Assembly: GCF_019012925.1 (NCBI RefSeq)
Contig: NZ_JAGIRL010000044.1
Span: 1-64,000 of the forward strand
DNA: 64,000 nt
Direction: 5' to 3'
Origin: Fusobacterium sp.
GTDB taxonomy: Bacteria > Fusobacteriota > Fusobacteriia > Fusobacteriales > Fusobacteriaceae
The translations under genes and the position numbers were made by a program. This document shows, piece by piece, positions 1 through 8,009 of the stretch. Numbering within the stretch: position 1 is the first letter of the stretch; every line of letters begins with the position of its first letter. Under the pieces are notes generated by a model. It ran no database searches and was not told the origin of the DNA. It worked only from the letters and a program-made list of their open reading frames with translations.

Positions 1-805
1 ATTGTTTTGTATCTTTAGGTAAACAATATCCACCATATCCAAATGAAGGATTGTTATAGTGCATTCCAATTCTTGGATCTAAACATACTCCATTTATTAT
101 CTCTTGAGTATTTAATCCCTTCATCTCTGCATATGTATCTAGTTCGTTAAAATAACTTACTCTTAAAGCTAAATATGTGTTAGAAAATAGTTTTACTGCT
201 TCTGCTTCTGTAAATCCCATAATAAGTGTTTCGATATTCTCTTTAATAGCTCCCTCTTGCAGTAATTCAGCAAATTCATAGGCTTTTTTTGTTAATTCTT
301 CATCATTTTTATCTGTTGAAACTATAATCCGTGAAGGATATAGATTATCATATAAAGCTTTTGATTCTCTTAAAAACTCTGGACTAAATATTATATTCTT
401 AGTATTATATTTTTTTCTTACTGATTCTGTATATCCTACTGGAATAGTAGATTTTATTACCATAATTGCATTAGGATTTACTTTTAAAACTGTTTCTATT
501 ACATTTTCTACTGCTGAAGTATCAAAATAATTTGTTTTAGAGTCATAATTAGTAGGTGCTGCGATTATTACAAATTCAGCTTCTCTATATGCTGTTTCTC
601 CATCCAATGTTGCTACCAAATCTAACTCTTTAGTTACTAAATACTCTTCAATATAATCATCTTGAATAGGTGATTTTCTATTATTTATCATCTCTACTTT
701 TTCTGGAATAATATCTACTGCTATAACTTTATGGTGTTGAGATAAAAGTACAGCTATTGATAACCCCACATATCCTGTTCCTGCTACTACTATATTTTTT
801 TTCAT
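1..805 (-). CDS. ugd: UDP-glucose 6-dehydrogenase, C-terminus cut by window edge
   Basis: Oxidises UDP-glucose to UDP-glucuronate with NAD, feeding surface polysaccharide synthesis in the cytosol. The reading frame is open from the ATG at 803-805 to base 1, giving 268 codons of a roughly 390-residue family. Visible motifs are the NAD-binding GTGYVGLS near the N-terminus, SPEFLRE, a long helix with [14 protein letters not shown], and [11 protein letters not shown] at the cut end, whose Cys is the thioester nucleophile of the family. The layout follows the E. coli Ugd type closely. The start has an AGAGGTG ribosome binding site inside the end of the flippase gene, 3 bp upstream, so it is co-transcribed as the distal gene seen here. 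Confidence 0.93.
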   Translation of the reverse strand, partial: MKKNIVVAGTGYVGLSIAVLLSQHHKVIAVDIIPEKVEMINNRKSPIQDDYIEEYLVTKELDLVATLDGETAYREAEFVIIAAPTNYDSKTNYFDTSAVENVIETVLKVNPNAIMVIKSTIPVGYTESVRKKYNTKNIIFSPEFLRESKALYDNLYPSRIIVSTDKNDEELTKKAYEFAELLQEGAIKENIETLIMGFTEAEAVKLFSNTYLALRVSYFNELDTYAEMKGLNTQEIINGVCLDPRIGMHYNNPSFGYGGYCLPKDTKQ

Positions 806-808
806 TTT

Positions 809-2089
809 TCACCTCTTCATATTTTTTATTTCTAAAACTTCTTTTTTAAATTTATTTAAAATATATTCTCCATAACTAGTTTCAATAATTGATACAATTA
901 AAAATGATAGAATAGTTGCATATGCTGCACCTACAATACCAAATTTGGGAACAAATAAAATATCAAACCCTATATTTAAACTAGCTTGAATTATATTGAT
1001 AATTTGTAAAAAACTATATTTTTTAAAGCAATTATAAATTAAAATATTAAATACAGTAAAGTATTTTAATAAACTTTCAATAGTCAATATGATTAATGGA
1101 ATTATAGCCCCAACATATGATACTCCATAAAAAGAAATTATAATTTTTTTTGCTAAAAAAATAACAATCACATGTGGAATAATTAAAATTCCAACTAAGA
1201 TAAATCGGTCTTTTTTAAAAATACTGTTTAATATATCTATATTTTTTTCTTTTATAGCTTTAACCACTTGCGGAGCAAAATAATTACTAAAAAGATATGA
1301 AAATGCAGCCATTCCCATAAATAATTGATATGAAATATTATATATCCCTACTTTTTCAACTCCTAAATAATGTTTTATTACTAAATTATCTCCAAAATTT
1401 ATTAAATATAAACCTGAAAAACCAAATAATTGCCAAAAACCAAATGATAAAACTTGTTTAAATATTTTTTGGTCAAATATAAACTTTCCAAAATCTTTTT
1501 TATTTATTTTTAATAGCCAAATTAATCCTGATAACTCTGCAACTATTGAAAAAATCAGCATTTTTTTTAATGTCATATTTATTATAAAAAGTAAAAATAA
1601 TGTCACAATCTTAGTTGTAAGAGTTACTAATATTGAAATTTCTCTTTTTTCAATAGCTAAAAAATAAGAAGATAAGTAATCAGTAAAAATTCTTATTGTC
1701 ATCCAAATAAAAATATATATACTAACTTTTTCTGTTAAGTAGTTATTTATTTTATTTTGAAAATAGATAAATAGAATAACTATTATTGAATAAGAAATAA
1801 CTAATATTATATTTCGTGACCAAAAAGTTCTATTTAATGAGCCATACTTTAATTTTTCTTCAACTCCAAAATACATTAAACTTGAAGAAGTCCAAGAAAA
1901 TCCAAATATAACTAACATTCCCAAAATCGTAAGAATTAAAGTATAAACTCCATATTCATAATTAGTTAATTTTTTTACTATAATTAAAGTTAATAAAAAA
2001 GCTAATCCCATATCAGACATCTTGAATAGAATATACCTAATTAAATCTAGTTTTTCTTTAATTAAATTTATACACTTATTTAATTTCAT
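809..2089 (-). CDS. Wzx-type oligosaccharide flippase (MATE/MOP superfamily)
   Basis: A 426-residue integral membrane protein with about a dozen hydrophobic segments and Lys/Asn-rich loops, typical of polysaccharide biosynthesis exporters that flip lipid-linked repeat units across the inner membrane. The N-terminal part shows the NYEYGVYTLILTI pattern common in Wzx proteins, and the middle has FGDNLVIKHYLG. It overlaps the end of the ATP-grasp gene by 14 bp and uses an AAGGA site. Its place beside an EpsG-type polymerase and glycosyltransferases supports the Wzx role; the substrate cannot be inferred. The gene is markedly richer in A/T than the aminotransferase and dehydratase genes of the same operon. 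Confidence 0.87.
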   Translation of the reverse strand: MKLNKCINLIKEKLDLIRYILFKMSDMGLAFLLTLIIVKKLTNYEYGVYTLILTILGMLVIFGFSWTSSSLMYFGVEEKLKYGSLNRTFWSRNIILVISYSIIVILFIYFQNKINNYLTEKVSIYIFIWMTIRIFTDYLSSYFLAIEKREISILVTLTTKIVTLFLLFIINMTLKKMLIFSIVAELSGLIWLLKINKKDFGKFIFDQKIFKQVLSFGFWQLFGFSGLYLINFGDNLVIKHYLGVEKVGIYNISYQLFMGMAAFSYLFSNYFAPQVVKAIKEKNIDILNSIFKKDRFILVGILIIPHVIVIFLAKKIIISFYGVSYVGAIIPLIILTIESLLKYFTVFNILIYNCFKKYSFLQIINIIQASLNIGFDILFVPKFGIVGAAYATILSFLIVSIIETSYGEYILNKFKKEVLEIKNMKR

Positions 2090-3038
2090 TTTTATTCCTT
2101 AATTCTTTTTGTTTCCATAACTCTCCAAATTTATAATTCCATTCTTCTGGAATAAAAGTTCCAAAACCACTCGCAGGACAAAAAGTCAATTCACCAAAAT
2201 AAATTTCACCATCAATATTATATAAATCAACCCTAACAAAATCAAAATTTTGAGATAATCTACTTGCTATCCTTTTCATTTCATCAAAATTCTGAGGTAT
2301 TTTTTCCTCTAACTCAGAATTCTTTTCTTTAGGATTTATTGGATTTACTAAACCTATAAAATTTTGCTTTTGCCAATTCATATCATAAAAATCTATAGTT
2401 TCTTCTGTAGTTCTATTTTTTATTACTTGACAATACTTAACCTCTCCATTAAAGCAAAAAAACTTATAATCTTTTAAGTCTTTTTCTCCTTTATTCTTTA
2501 AAAATTTTTCTACTATTATTTTTCTTGGGACATCACTATAATATTTTTCCATGGACAAAACTCCATAATCTATTTTCAATTGATTATTTAATTCTTTTAT
2601 TATCTCTTTTTTATTTACTTTATTTTTATCTTTTACTATTTGTACAGGACCACTATTATGATTAGCTTTTGCTACAAAAGAGTTTGGTAATTTTTCCCAT
2701 TGTTCTTCTGTTAATTTATCTGTTACTAAATATAGTGGAATTAAGTATTCTTCCCCTATTTTTTCTTTGACATATTCCCTTACTCTATATTTATCTGCAC
2801 AAATTGAGTATAAAGGATTATTATCATATAGTTTTCTAAATTGTATTTTTTGATTAAATGTTTCTGGGTTTCTATTGAAATCTATTTCATAACCTAAGTT
2901 ATCTTTAAATTTTTTCTTTATATATTTTTCTTTCTCTTTATTTTTAAAATATTTATATTCAAATATTTTTTCTTTTAATTTCATTCTAAAATATTCTAAC
3001 TTTAGTTTTTTTAATATTTTTCTAATTTTTTCTTTCAT
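2076..3038 (-). CDS. TupA-like ATP-grasp family protein of the glycan operon
   Basis: A 320-residue soluble protein. The motifs NRNPETFNQKIQFRKLY, CADKYRVREYV, FVAKANHNSG, DYKFFCFNGE and DFVRVDLY in order are those of TupA-like ATP-grasp proteins found in capsule and teichuronopeptide clusters, where members are thought to ligate amino acids or to act with glycosyltransferases. The exact reaction is unknown. The frame opens at 3065, but the ATG at 3036-3038 has a well placed AAGGA upstream, so I use it. The basic, coiled N-terminal stretch (about residues 1-45) is ahead of the catalytic fold. It lies between the polymerase and flippase genes. Confidence 0.78.
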   Translation of the reverse strand: MKEKIRKILKKLKLEYFRMKLKEKIFEYKYFKNKEKEKYIKKKFKDNLGYEIDFNRNPETFNQKIQFRKLYDNNPLYSICADKYRVREYVKEKIGEEYLIPLYLVTDKLTEEQWEKLPNSFVAKANHNSGPVQIVKDKNKVNKKEIIKELNNQLKIDYGVLSMEKYYSDVPRKIIVEKFLKNKGEKDLKDYKFFCFNGEVKYCQVIKNRTTEETIDFYDMNWQKQNFIGLVNPINPKEKNSELEEKIPQNFDEMKRIASRLSQNFDFVRVDLYNIDGEIYFGELTFCPASGFGTFIPEEWNYKFGELWKQKELRNKNEIK

Positions 3039-3069
3039 TTTTATTCCTTTCTTAACTTCAAACAACTTA

Positions 3070-4059
3070 TTATATATTTAGTAATTTTCTTGTAGCAGGA
3101 TAAAATAAAACAAATATATGATAAACTTGGATTAAAATTAAAAATATATTTTTTTGTTTTATCCTTAAATAAATATCTCCTAACAAAATAGGAATGAAAA
3201 TATTAGAATAGTATATTAATCTACTTGGTAATAATTTAAAATTAAGAAAAAAAGTCAATATTATTATCATATAAAATAATACAAATAATATTTTTTTTAT
3301 ATTTAAGTCTCTTTTTTTTAATTTCATAAAAATATAAAATAATAATAAAATTATATACTTTAAATAGAAACTTTTATTTGTTGAAATTTCATAAAAATAC
3401 CTATACACTTTAGGAATATTTAATAAAAATTTTATTGATATTATTCCTAATATAAATGATAATATATATATTACTATTTCTATTTTTAAACTCATCTTCT
3501 TATAAATTTTAAAATATAATGCTATCCATAAAGGTAAAAAAAATACTAAAGTTGTATGAAAACTTATCCCTAAAATTAAATATGCCAATGATAATTTACT
3601 TTTATCACTCTTAATTAAAAGACTAAGAGATATTAGTAAAAATCCACCTGCTAATGATTGCCTTAAGATATTTATACTTCCAAATAAGAATGTTGAATTA
3701 AAAATAAATATCCAAATTACTAGATCTCTCATATCTTTCTCTTTATATAAAATTTTATATCCCATAAAATATAAAAACATATTTAAAAGTGAAAGGGTTA
3801 TTATGTATAGTCTTGTTGAAAATTTAAGTTCATATAAAATTTTCCCTAAATATTTAAATCCTTTTTCTGAAAAATATCCTCCATGACCAGTTTGATATTC
3901 CCTTATATAATTCACTGTATCTGTTATATAAAAATCTCTAAATCCTAAATAAATTGCAAAAAGAAATATTCCTATTATAAATATATTTTTTTTATTTTTT
4001 ATACATAAGTAGAATAAAAATAATTCTATAATTACAAAAAAATTAATTGAATAATACAT
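3070..4059 (-). CDS. EpsG-family polysaccharide polymerase (Wzy-like)
   Basis: A 329-residue membrane protein with about ten hydrophobic segments. The features AIYLGFRD, then a loop with DTVNYIREY, then NILRQSLAGGFLLISL match the EpsG family, which is regarded as the polymerase joining lipid-linked repeat units outside the inner membrane. The RQSLA segment with its Arg is the best conserved motif of the family. Start ATG 4057-4059 uses a GGAGG located in the end of the GT4 gene, 10 bp upstream, suggesting translational coupling. The coding strand is extremely A/T rich with long T runs. It is the only polymerase candidate seen in the operon. Confidence 0.82.
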   Translation of the reverse strand: MYYSINFFVIIELFLFYLCIKNKKNIFIIGIFLFAIYLGFRDFYITDTVNYIREYQTGHGGYFSEKGFKYLGKILYELKFSTRLYIITLSLLNMFLYFMGYKILYKEKDMRDLVIWIFIFNSTFLFGSINILRQSLAGGFLLISLSLLIKSDKSKLSLAYLILGISFHTTLVFFLPLWIALYFKIYKKMSLKIEIVIYILSFILGIISIKFLLNIPKVYRYFYEISTNKSFYLKYIILLLFYIFMKLKKRDLNIKKILFVLFYMIIILTFFLNFKLLPSRLIYYSNIFIPILLGDIYLRIKQKNIFLILIQVYHIFVLFYPATRKLLNI

Positions 4060-4069
4060 TTAATAGCTA

Positions 4070-5170
4070 CTAATATCCTCCTTTTAATATATTTTTCAAC
4101 ATTTTTTCCCACTGATAACATATAATTCTACAATCCATTTGCCTTACCCTTTTTTTACTAACTTCCCCCATTTTTTTTAAACTACCAGCCATTTCTTTGG
4201 AAACTATTTTACAAATAGCTTCAGTCATCTTATCTATTTTTCCAACTGGTACTATAATCCCATTTTTTTCATCAATTAGTTCTGTTGCCGCTCCTGAAAA
4301 AAAATTTGTTGAAATTATTGGAAGTTCTGCATCCATTGCCTCTAGCATTACATTAGGAAGTCCTTCATAATCTGAACTTAATATAAAGGCTTTTGCATTT
4401 TCTAAATAATATCTTGTATTTTTTTTTCTTCCTAATAATTTTATTTCACTCTGCATATTTTTTTTTCTTATCTCATACTCTAACTCTTTTCGTTGCGGTC
4501 CTTCTCCTATAATGTATAATTTTTCTTTTATGTTTTTTTGTTGTTTTGCTTTAAAAAAAGCTTCTATCAACATTTTAAAATTTTTCTGTTTATCTAATCT
4601 TCCGATTGATATTAAAAATTTTTTCTCTGTATACTCCTTTCTTGATTTTTTTTGTATTATTATTGGATTTTTTATTATACATGTTTTTTTTATTCCTTTA
4701 TTTTTGTACCAAGTGCTAACTTTTTTAGTCTGACAAATAAGCATATCTGATTTTTTATAAATAATATTCAATATTAACTTCTCTAAAAAATTTCTTCTCA
4801 CTGGATCATTTCTTTCTGATACAATCCACTTAAAACTTTTCTTTATGGAAAAAACTAAAAAATCTGCTTTAGGTAAAAATGAAATAATAATATCTGGTGT
4901 AGTTTCTTTTATTGTTTTTTTTAATAATTTTCTTTGTCTTTTATAATTATAAATATAGTTATAAATTTTTTCTAATTTACTTCTTTTTGCTGTTTTTATC
5001 CCAGCTTCAAATATAGCTATATTTCTATCAACTTCATATTTTTCAATAGATGAAGACTCCATAAGAAAAATACTAACTTGATTATTTTGGAAAAAACTAT
5101 TTGCTAAAATCGTAGCTACTCTCTCTGCTCCACCATTTCCAAGAGTTGGTATAACAATTATTATTTTCAT
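4070..5170 (-). CDS. Glycosyltransferase family 4 (GT-B fold)
   Basis: A 366-residue retaining glycosyltransferase. The N-terminal donor-independent domain begins with PTLGNGGAERVA, the loop seen in GT4 enzymes, and has IISFLPKADF. The C-terminal nucleotide-sugar domain has SIGRLDKQKNF, YIIGEGPQRKELE, ILSSDYEGLPNVMLEAMDAELP, with the EX7E pattern spanning the last segment. It transfers a sugar from a nucleotide donor to the lipid-linked repeat unit at the inner face of the membrane; the sugar is unknown. AGGAG lies ahead of the ATG, 6 bp after the GT2 stop. Two runs of nine T (near 4419-4427 and 4458-4466 on the plus strand) lie inside the gene. Confidence 0.88.
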   Translation of the reverse strand: MKIIIVIPTLGNGGAERVATILANSFFQNNQVSIFLMESSSIEKYEVDRNIAIFEAGIKTAKRSKLEKIYNYIYNYKRQRKLLKKTIKETTPDIIISFLPKADFLVFSIKKSFKWIVSERNDPVRRNFLEKLILNIIYKKSDMLICQTKKVSTWYKNKGIKKTCIIKNPIIIQKKSRKEYTEKKFLISIGRLDKQKNFKMLIEAFFKAKQQKNIKEKLYIIGEGPQRKELEYEIRKKNMQSEIKLLGRKKNTRYYLENAKAFILSSDYEGLPNVMLEAMDAELPIISTNFFSGAATELIDEKNGIIVPVGKIDKMTEAICKIVSKEMAGSLKKMGEVSKKRVRQMDCRIICYQWEKMLKNILKGGY

Positions 5171-5176
5171 TTAATA

Positions 5177-6004
5177 TTATCTCCTCGTGTTTCTTAAAAA
5201 TCTTTTATAAATTAAATATTGTACTTTTATAGGTAGCAAATACATTACCATTTGTGCTAGTATAACTATTAAATAGTCCCCAAAAGTTGAATATCCCGTT
5301 TTCCAAAATTTTTTAATTGTCTCAATATATGACTTGGTATTTTCCCAACTTTTTCTTCTTTTTGCCAAATCTTCATTAGCTCTAAAATATAATAAAGATT
5401 CTCCTATATTTTCTGCTTTACATCCTGAAAATAACATCCTTCCAAACAAATCAACATCTTGATTCCTTTTTAAATCACTATAACCTTTATTTTCAAGAAC
5501 TTTACTTTTTCTATACATTACAACAGGATGATTAAATGCTGACCTTCTTCTTCCAAATTTATAAATATCTTGAAACTCTATTGGAACTACTCTGGTAGAT
5601 TCTATTTTATCTATTGATGTATAAAACTCATCAACCCATGCTCCTACTATTGATAATTCTGGTTTTATATTAAATCTCTCAATTTGCTTTCTACATCTAT
5701 CTTTCTTAGATATATCATCTGTATCCATTCTTGCTACTAATTCATTTCTACAGTGTTCTAATCCAAAGTTAAGTGCTAATCCTAATCCTCTATTTTTTTC
5801 ATATCCTACAATGTTAAATAATTTCGGATATTTTTTTGTATATTTATCTAAAATATCTTGTAACTCATCAGTTATTGGTCCATCTTTTACAATAACAATC
5901 TCATCCGGCATCAAGGTTTGCTCTACCATACTTTTAATTGCTAGATCTAAATATTCTGGCTTTTCTTTTATATATAAAGACATCAATACACTATATTTTT
6001 CCAT
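5177..6004 (-). CDS. Glycosyltransferase family 2 (GT-A fold)
   Basis: A 275-residue GT2 enzyme. YSVLMSLYIKEKPEYLDLAIKSM opens the nucleotide-binding fold, followed by PDEIVIVKDGP, NRGLGLALNFGL, and the metal-binding VARMDTDD (DXD). NQDVDLFGRML supplies the usual ED-like acceptor region and QRR-like basic segment is replaced by RRKSWENT. A hydrophobic segment near residues 230-255 may anchor it in the membrane. I use the ATG at 6002-6004, which has AGAGG upstream and avoids a 38-bp overlap with the preceding gene that the 6052 start would give. The family of similar proteins often transfers galactose or GlcNAc; specificity is not readable here. Confidence 0.87.
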   Translation of the reverse strand: MEKYSVLMSLYIKEKPEYLDLAIKSMVEQTLMPDEIVIVKDGPITDELQDILDKYTKKYPKLFNIVGYEKNRGLGLALNFGLEHCRNELVARMDTDDISKKDRCRKQIERFNIKPELSIVGAWVDEFYTSIDKIESTRVVPIEFQDIYKFGRRRSAFNHPVVMYRKSKVLENKGYSDLKRNQDVDLFGRMLFSGCKAENIGESLLYFRANEDLAKRRKSWENTKSYIETIKKFWKTGYSTFGDYLIVILAQMVMYLLPIKVQYLIYKRFLRNTRR

Positions 6005-6014
6005 TTTTTTCCTC

Positions 6015-6710
6015 TTATAAAAGTTTTTTTGCTTCTTCTTGTTTTTTATCATATTCTTCTTGTGTTACTTTCTTATTTTGAAGTAGCCAATCTCCAAAAT
6101 CCATATCAGATACTGTTCCTTCTCTAACTACATCTGAACGTTTTAAAACTTTTTCTATAGTTTTAAATATTATCTTTACATCATTCATAAAGGTAATATC
6201 TTTTATATAAATTAAGTCATATTCAAATTTTTGTTCCCAAGTAATATTATTTCTTCCATTAATTTGAGCTAAACCTGTTAATCCTGGACTAACATTGTGT
6301 CTTTTTCTTTGTTCTGTCGACATAAATACCATATCTCTCACAAGTTGTGGTCTAGGACCTACTATACTTAAATCTCCACATAAAATATTTAATAATGAAG
6401 GTAACTCATCAAGAGAAGTACTTCTTAAAAACTTGCCATAAGAATTTAATCTTACATTATCAGGTAAAAGATTTCCTTCTTTATCTTTAGCATTTGACAT
6501 AGTTCTAAATTTGATAAGTTTAAATATTTTTTCTTGATTAGTCTTTAAATCTTTTTTCCCTGGTCTTGGCTGACAAAAGAATGGATTCCCTTTCATAGCT
6601 ATTAATCCTACTACTGATAAAATAATAAGTAATGGTGAAAATACTATTATTGCTATTAGTGAAAGTGTAAAATCCATTACCCTTTTTAAACAGTTTTTAT
6701 ATATCTTCAT
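6015..6710 (-). CDS. Initiating sugar-phosphate transferase (PglC/WcaJ catalytic type)
   Basis: A 231-residue small monotopic phosphoglycosyltransferase. One N-terminal membrane hairpin (about residues 12-35), then PFFCQPRPGKK, FKLIKFRTM, the catalytic Asp-Glu dyad in SLDELPSL, and SIVGPRPQ, in family order. It moves a sugar phosphate from a UDP-sugar onto undecaprenyl phosphate, starting each repeat unit. The short form without a CoA-binding-like domain matches PglC, which acts on UDP-diacetamido-trideoxyhexose in Campylobacter. Adjacent dehydratase and aminotransferase genes fit that kind of sugar. A GGTGAAGGA site precedes the ATG, 8 bp after the aminotransferase stop. The C-terminal tail (about residues 205-231) is a Lys/Glu-rich helix. 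Confidence 0.88.
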   Translation of the reverse strand: MKIYKNCLKRVMDFTLSLIAIIVFSPLLIILSVVGLIAMKGNPFFCQPRPGKKDLKTNQEKIFKLIKFRTMSNAKDKEGNLLPDNVRLNSYGKFLRSTSLDELPSLLNILCGDLSIVGPRPQLVRDMVFMSTEQRKRHNVSPGLTGLAQINGRNNITWEQKFEYDLIYIKDITFMNDVKIIFKTIEKVLKRSDVVREGTVSDMDFGDWLLQNKKVTQEEYDKKQEEAKKLL

Positions 6711-6718
6711 TCCTTCAC

Positions 6719-7987
6719 CTATTCAAAACAACTTCTAATTATCTCTATAATTATCTCTTGTTCTTCCTTTGTCATCTTATTATCACTTGGTAAGCATAGT
6801 CCTCTTTGGAATATATCCATTCCTACATCCAATGGTTTTCCATCTTTTCCTAAAGCTCCACCAGATATATAGGCATTAGTTTTTGCTCTACCATTTCCCT
6901 CTCTAGTTACAAATCCATTCATTCTATAGATTGGTTGCATATGCATTGGTTTCCAAATAGGACGTCCTTCTGCATTATATTTTGCCAATGTTTCCAATAT
7001 TTCAGTTGGACAAGTTTTCCCTTCCTCTTTAATATAAGCTACTTCACTCTCTCCACGAACTTGTTTACACATAGCTTCTTCATCTATCAACATACAACTC
7101 AACCAATAGTTTGGTACTGAATTTTCTTCATCAAAAGGATTCATCTTTACTGGTAATCCTTTAAATCCCTCTTTATACCTCTCATATATAGCTTTTTTCT
7201 GTGCTATATGCTCATCTAAGTATGGGAACTGTCCTCTTACTACTCCTGCAATAACATTACTCATTCTATAGTTATAACCAGTCTCTTCGTGTTGGTACCA
7301 AGGAGCATTTTCTCTTGCTTGCGTTGACCATTTTCTAACTTTTTCTGCTGCGTCTTTATCATTAGTAAGTAACATTCCACCTGATGATCCTGTTATTATC
7401 TTATTTCCATTAAAGCTAATACAGTTATACTCTCCAAAATTTCCTGTCTCTTTTCCTTTATAACTTGCACCTAAAGATTCTGCTGCATCCTCTATTATTA
7501 TTGCTCCATATTTATCACACACTTTTTTTATCTCATCTATCTTTCCAGGCACTCCATATAGGTGTGCTACAACTACTACTTTTACCTCTGGATAAATTTC
7601 AAAAGCTTTCTCTAAAGCAACTGGATCCATATTCCAAGTCTCATACTCTGTATCTATATATATTGGTATTCCACCTTCATATACCACAGGATTTACTGTT
7701 GCACAAAAAGTCATATCTGAACAGAATACCTTATCTCCAGGTTTTACTCCTGCTAATTTAACTGCCAAATGTAAAGCTGCTGTTCCTGCTGACAAGGCTA
7801 CCGCATAATTACAACCTACCTTTTCAACAGCCATTCTCTCTACTTCGTTAATATTTTTTCCAACAGTGGACATCCAGTTTGTTTCATAAGCTTCTGTTAT
7901 ATACTTAAGTTCCTCACCGTGCATAGTTGGAGAGCTAAGCCAGACTTTGTTTTCAAATGGTTTAAATCTACCTTCATCCTTAAACAT
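6719..7987 (-). CDS. DegT/DnrJ/EryC1/StrS PLP-dependent sugar aminotransferase
   Basis: A 422-residue aminotransferase of nucleotide 4-keto sugars. SSPTMHGEELKYI at the N-terminus, ALSAGTAALHLAV for PLP phosphate binding, IIEDAAESLGASYKG, and SFNGNKIITGSSGGML containing the Schiff-base Lys are all present. It would aminate the 4-keto-6-deoxy product of the neighbouring FlaA1/PglF-type dehydratase, as PglE does. No PglD-like acetyltransferase is seen in this window. AGGAGG precedes the ATG, 22 bp after the dehydratase stop. Base composition is much closer to the chromosomal average than that of the glycosyltransferase genes downstream. Confidence 0.9.
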   Translation of the reverse strand: MFKDEGRFKPFENKVWLSSPTMHGEELKYITEAYETNWMSTVGKNINEVERMAVEKVGCNYAVALSAGTAALHLAVKLAGVKPGDKVFCSDMTFCATVNPVVYEGGIPIYIDTEYETWNMDPVALEKAFEIYPEVKVVVVAHLYGVPGKIDEIKKVCDKYGAIIIEDAAESLGASYKGKETGNFGEYNCISFNGNKIITGSSGGMLLTNDKDAAEKVRKWSTQARENAPWYQHEETGYNYRMSNVIAGVVRGQFPYLDEHIAQKKAIYERYKEGFKGLPVKMNPFDEENSVPNYWLSCMLIDEEAMCKQVRGESEVAYIKEEGKTCPTEILETLAKYNAEGRPIWKPMHMQPIYRMNGFVTREGNGRAKTNAYISGGALGKDGKPLDVGMDIFQRGLCLPSDNKMTKEEQEIIIEIIRSCFE

Positions 7988-8009
7988 CTATCTTCTCCTC
8001 CTGAATATT

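Noticed and set aside
3039..3065. Longer start for the ATP-grasp gene
   Set aside because: The ATG at 3038 has an AAGGA at the right distance, the upstream codons do not.
7465..7761. 98-codon plus-strand frame inside the aminotransferase
   Set aside because: Leu/His-rich antisense shadow without any start signal.
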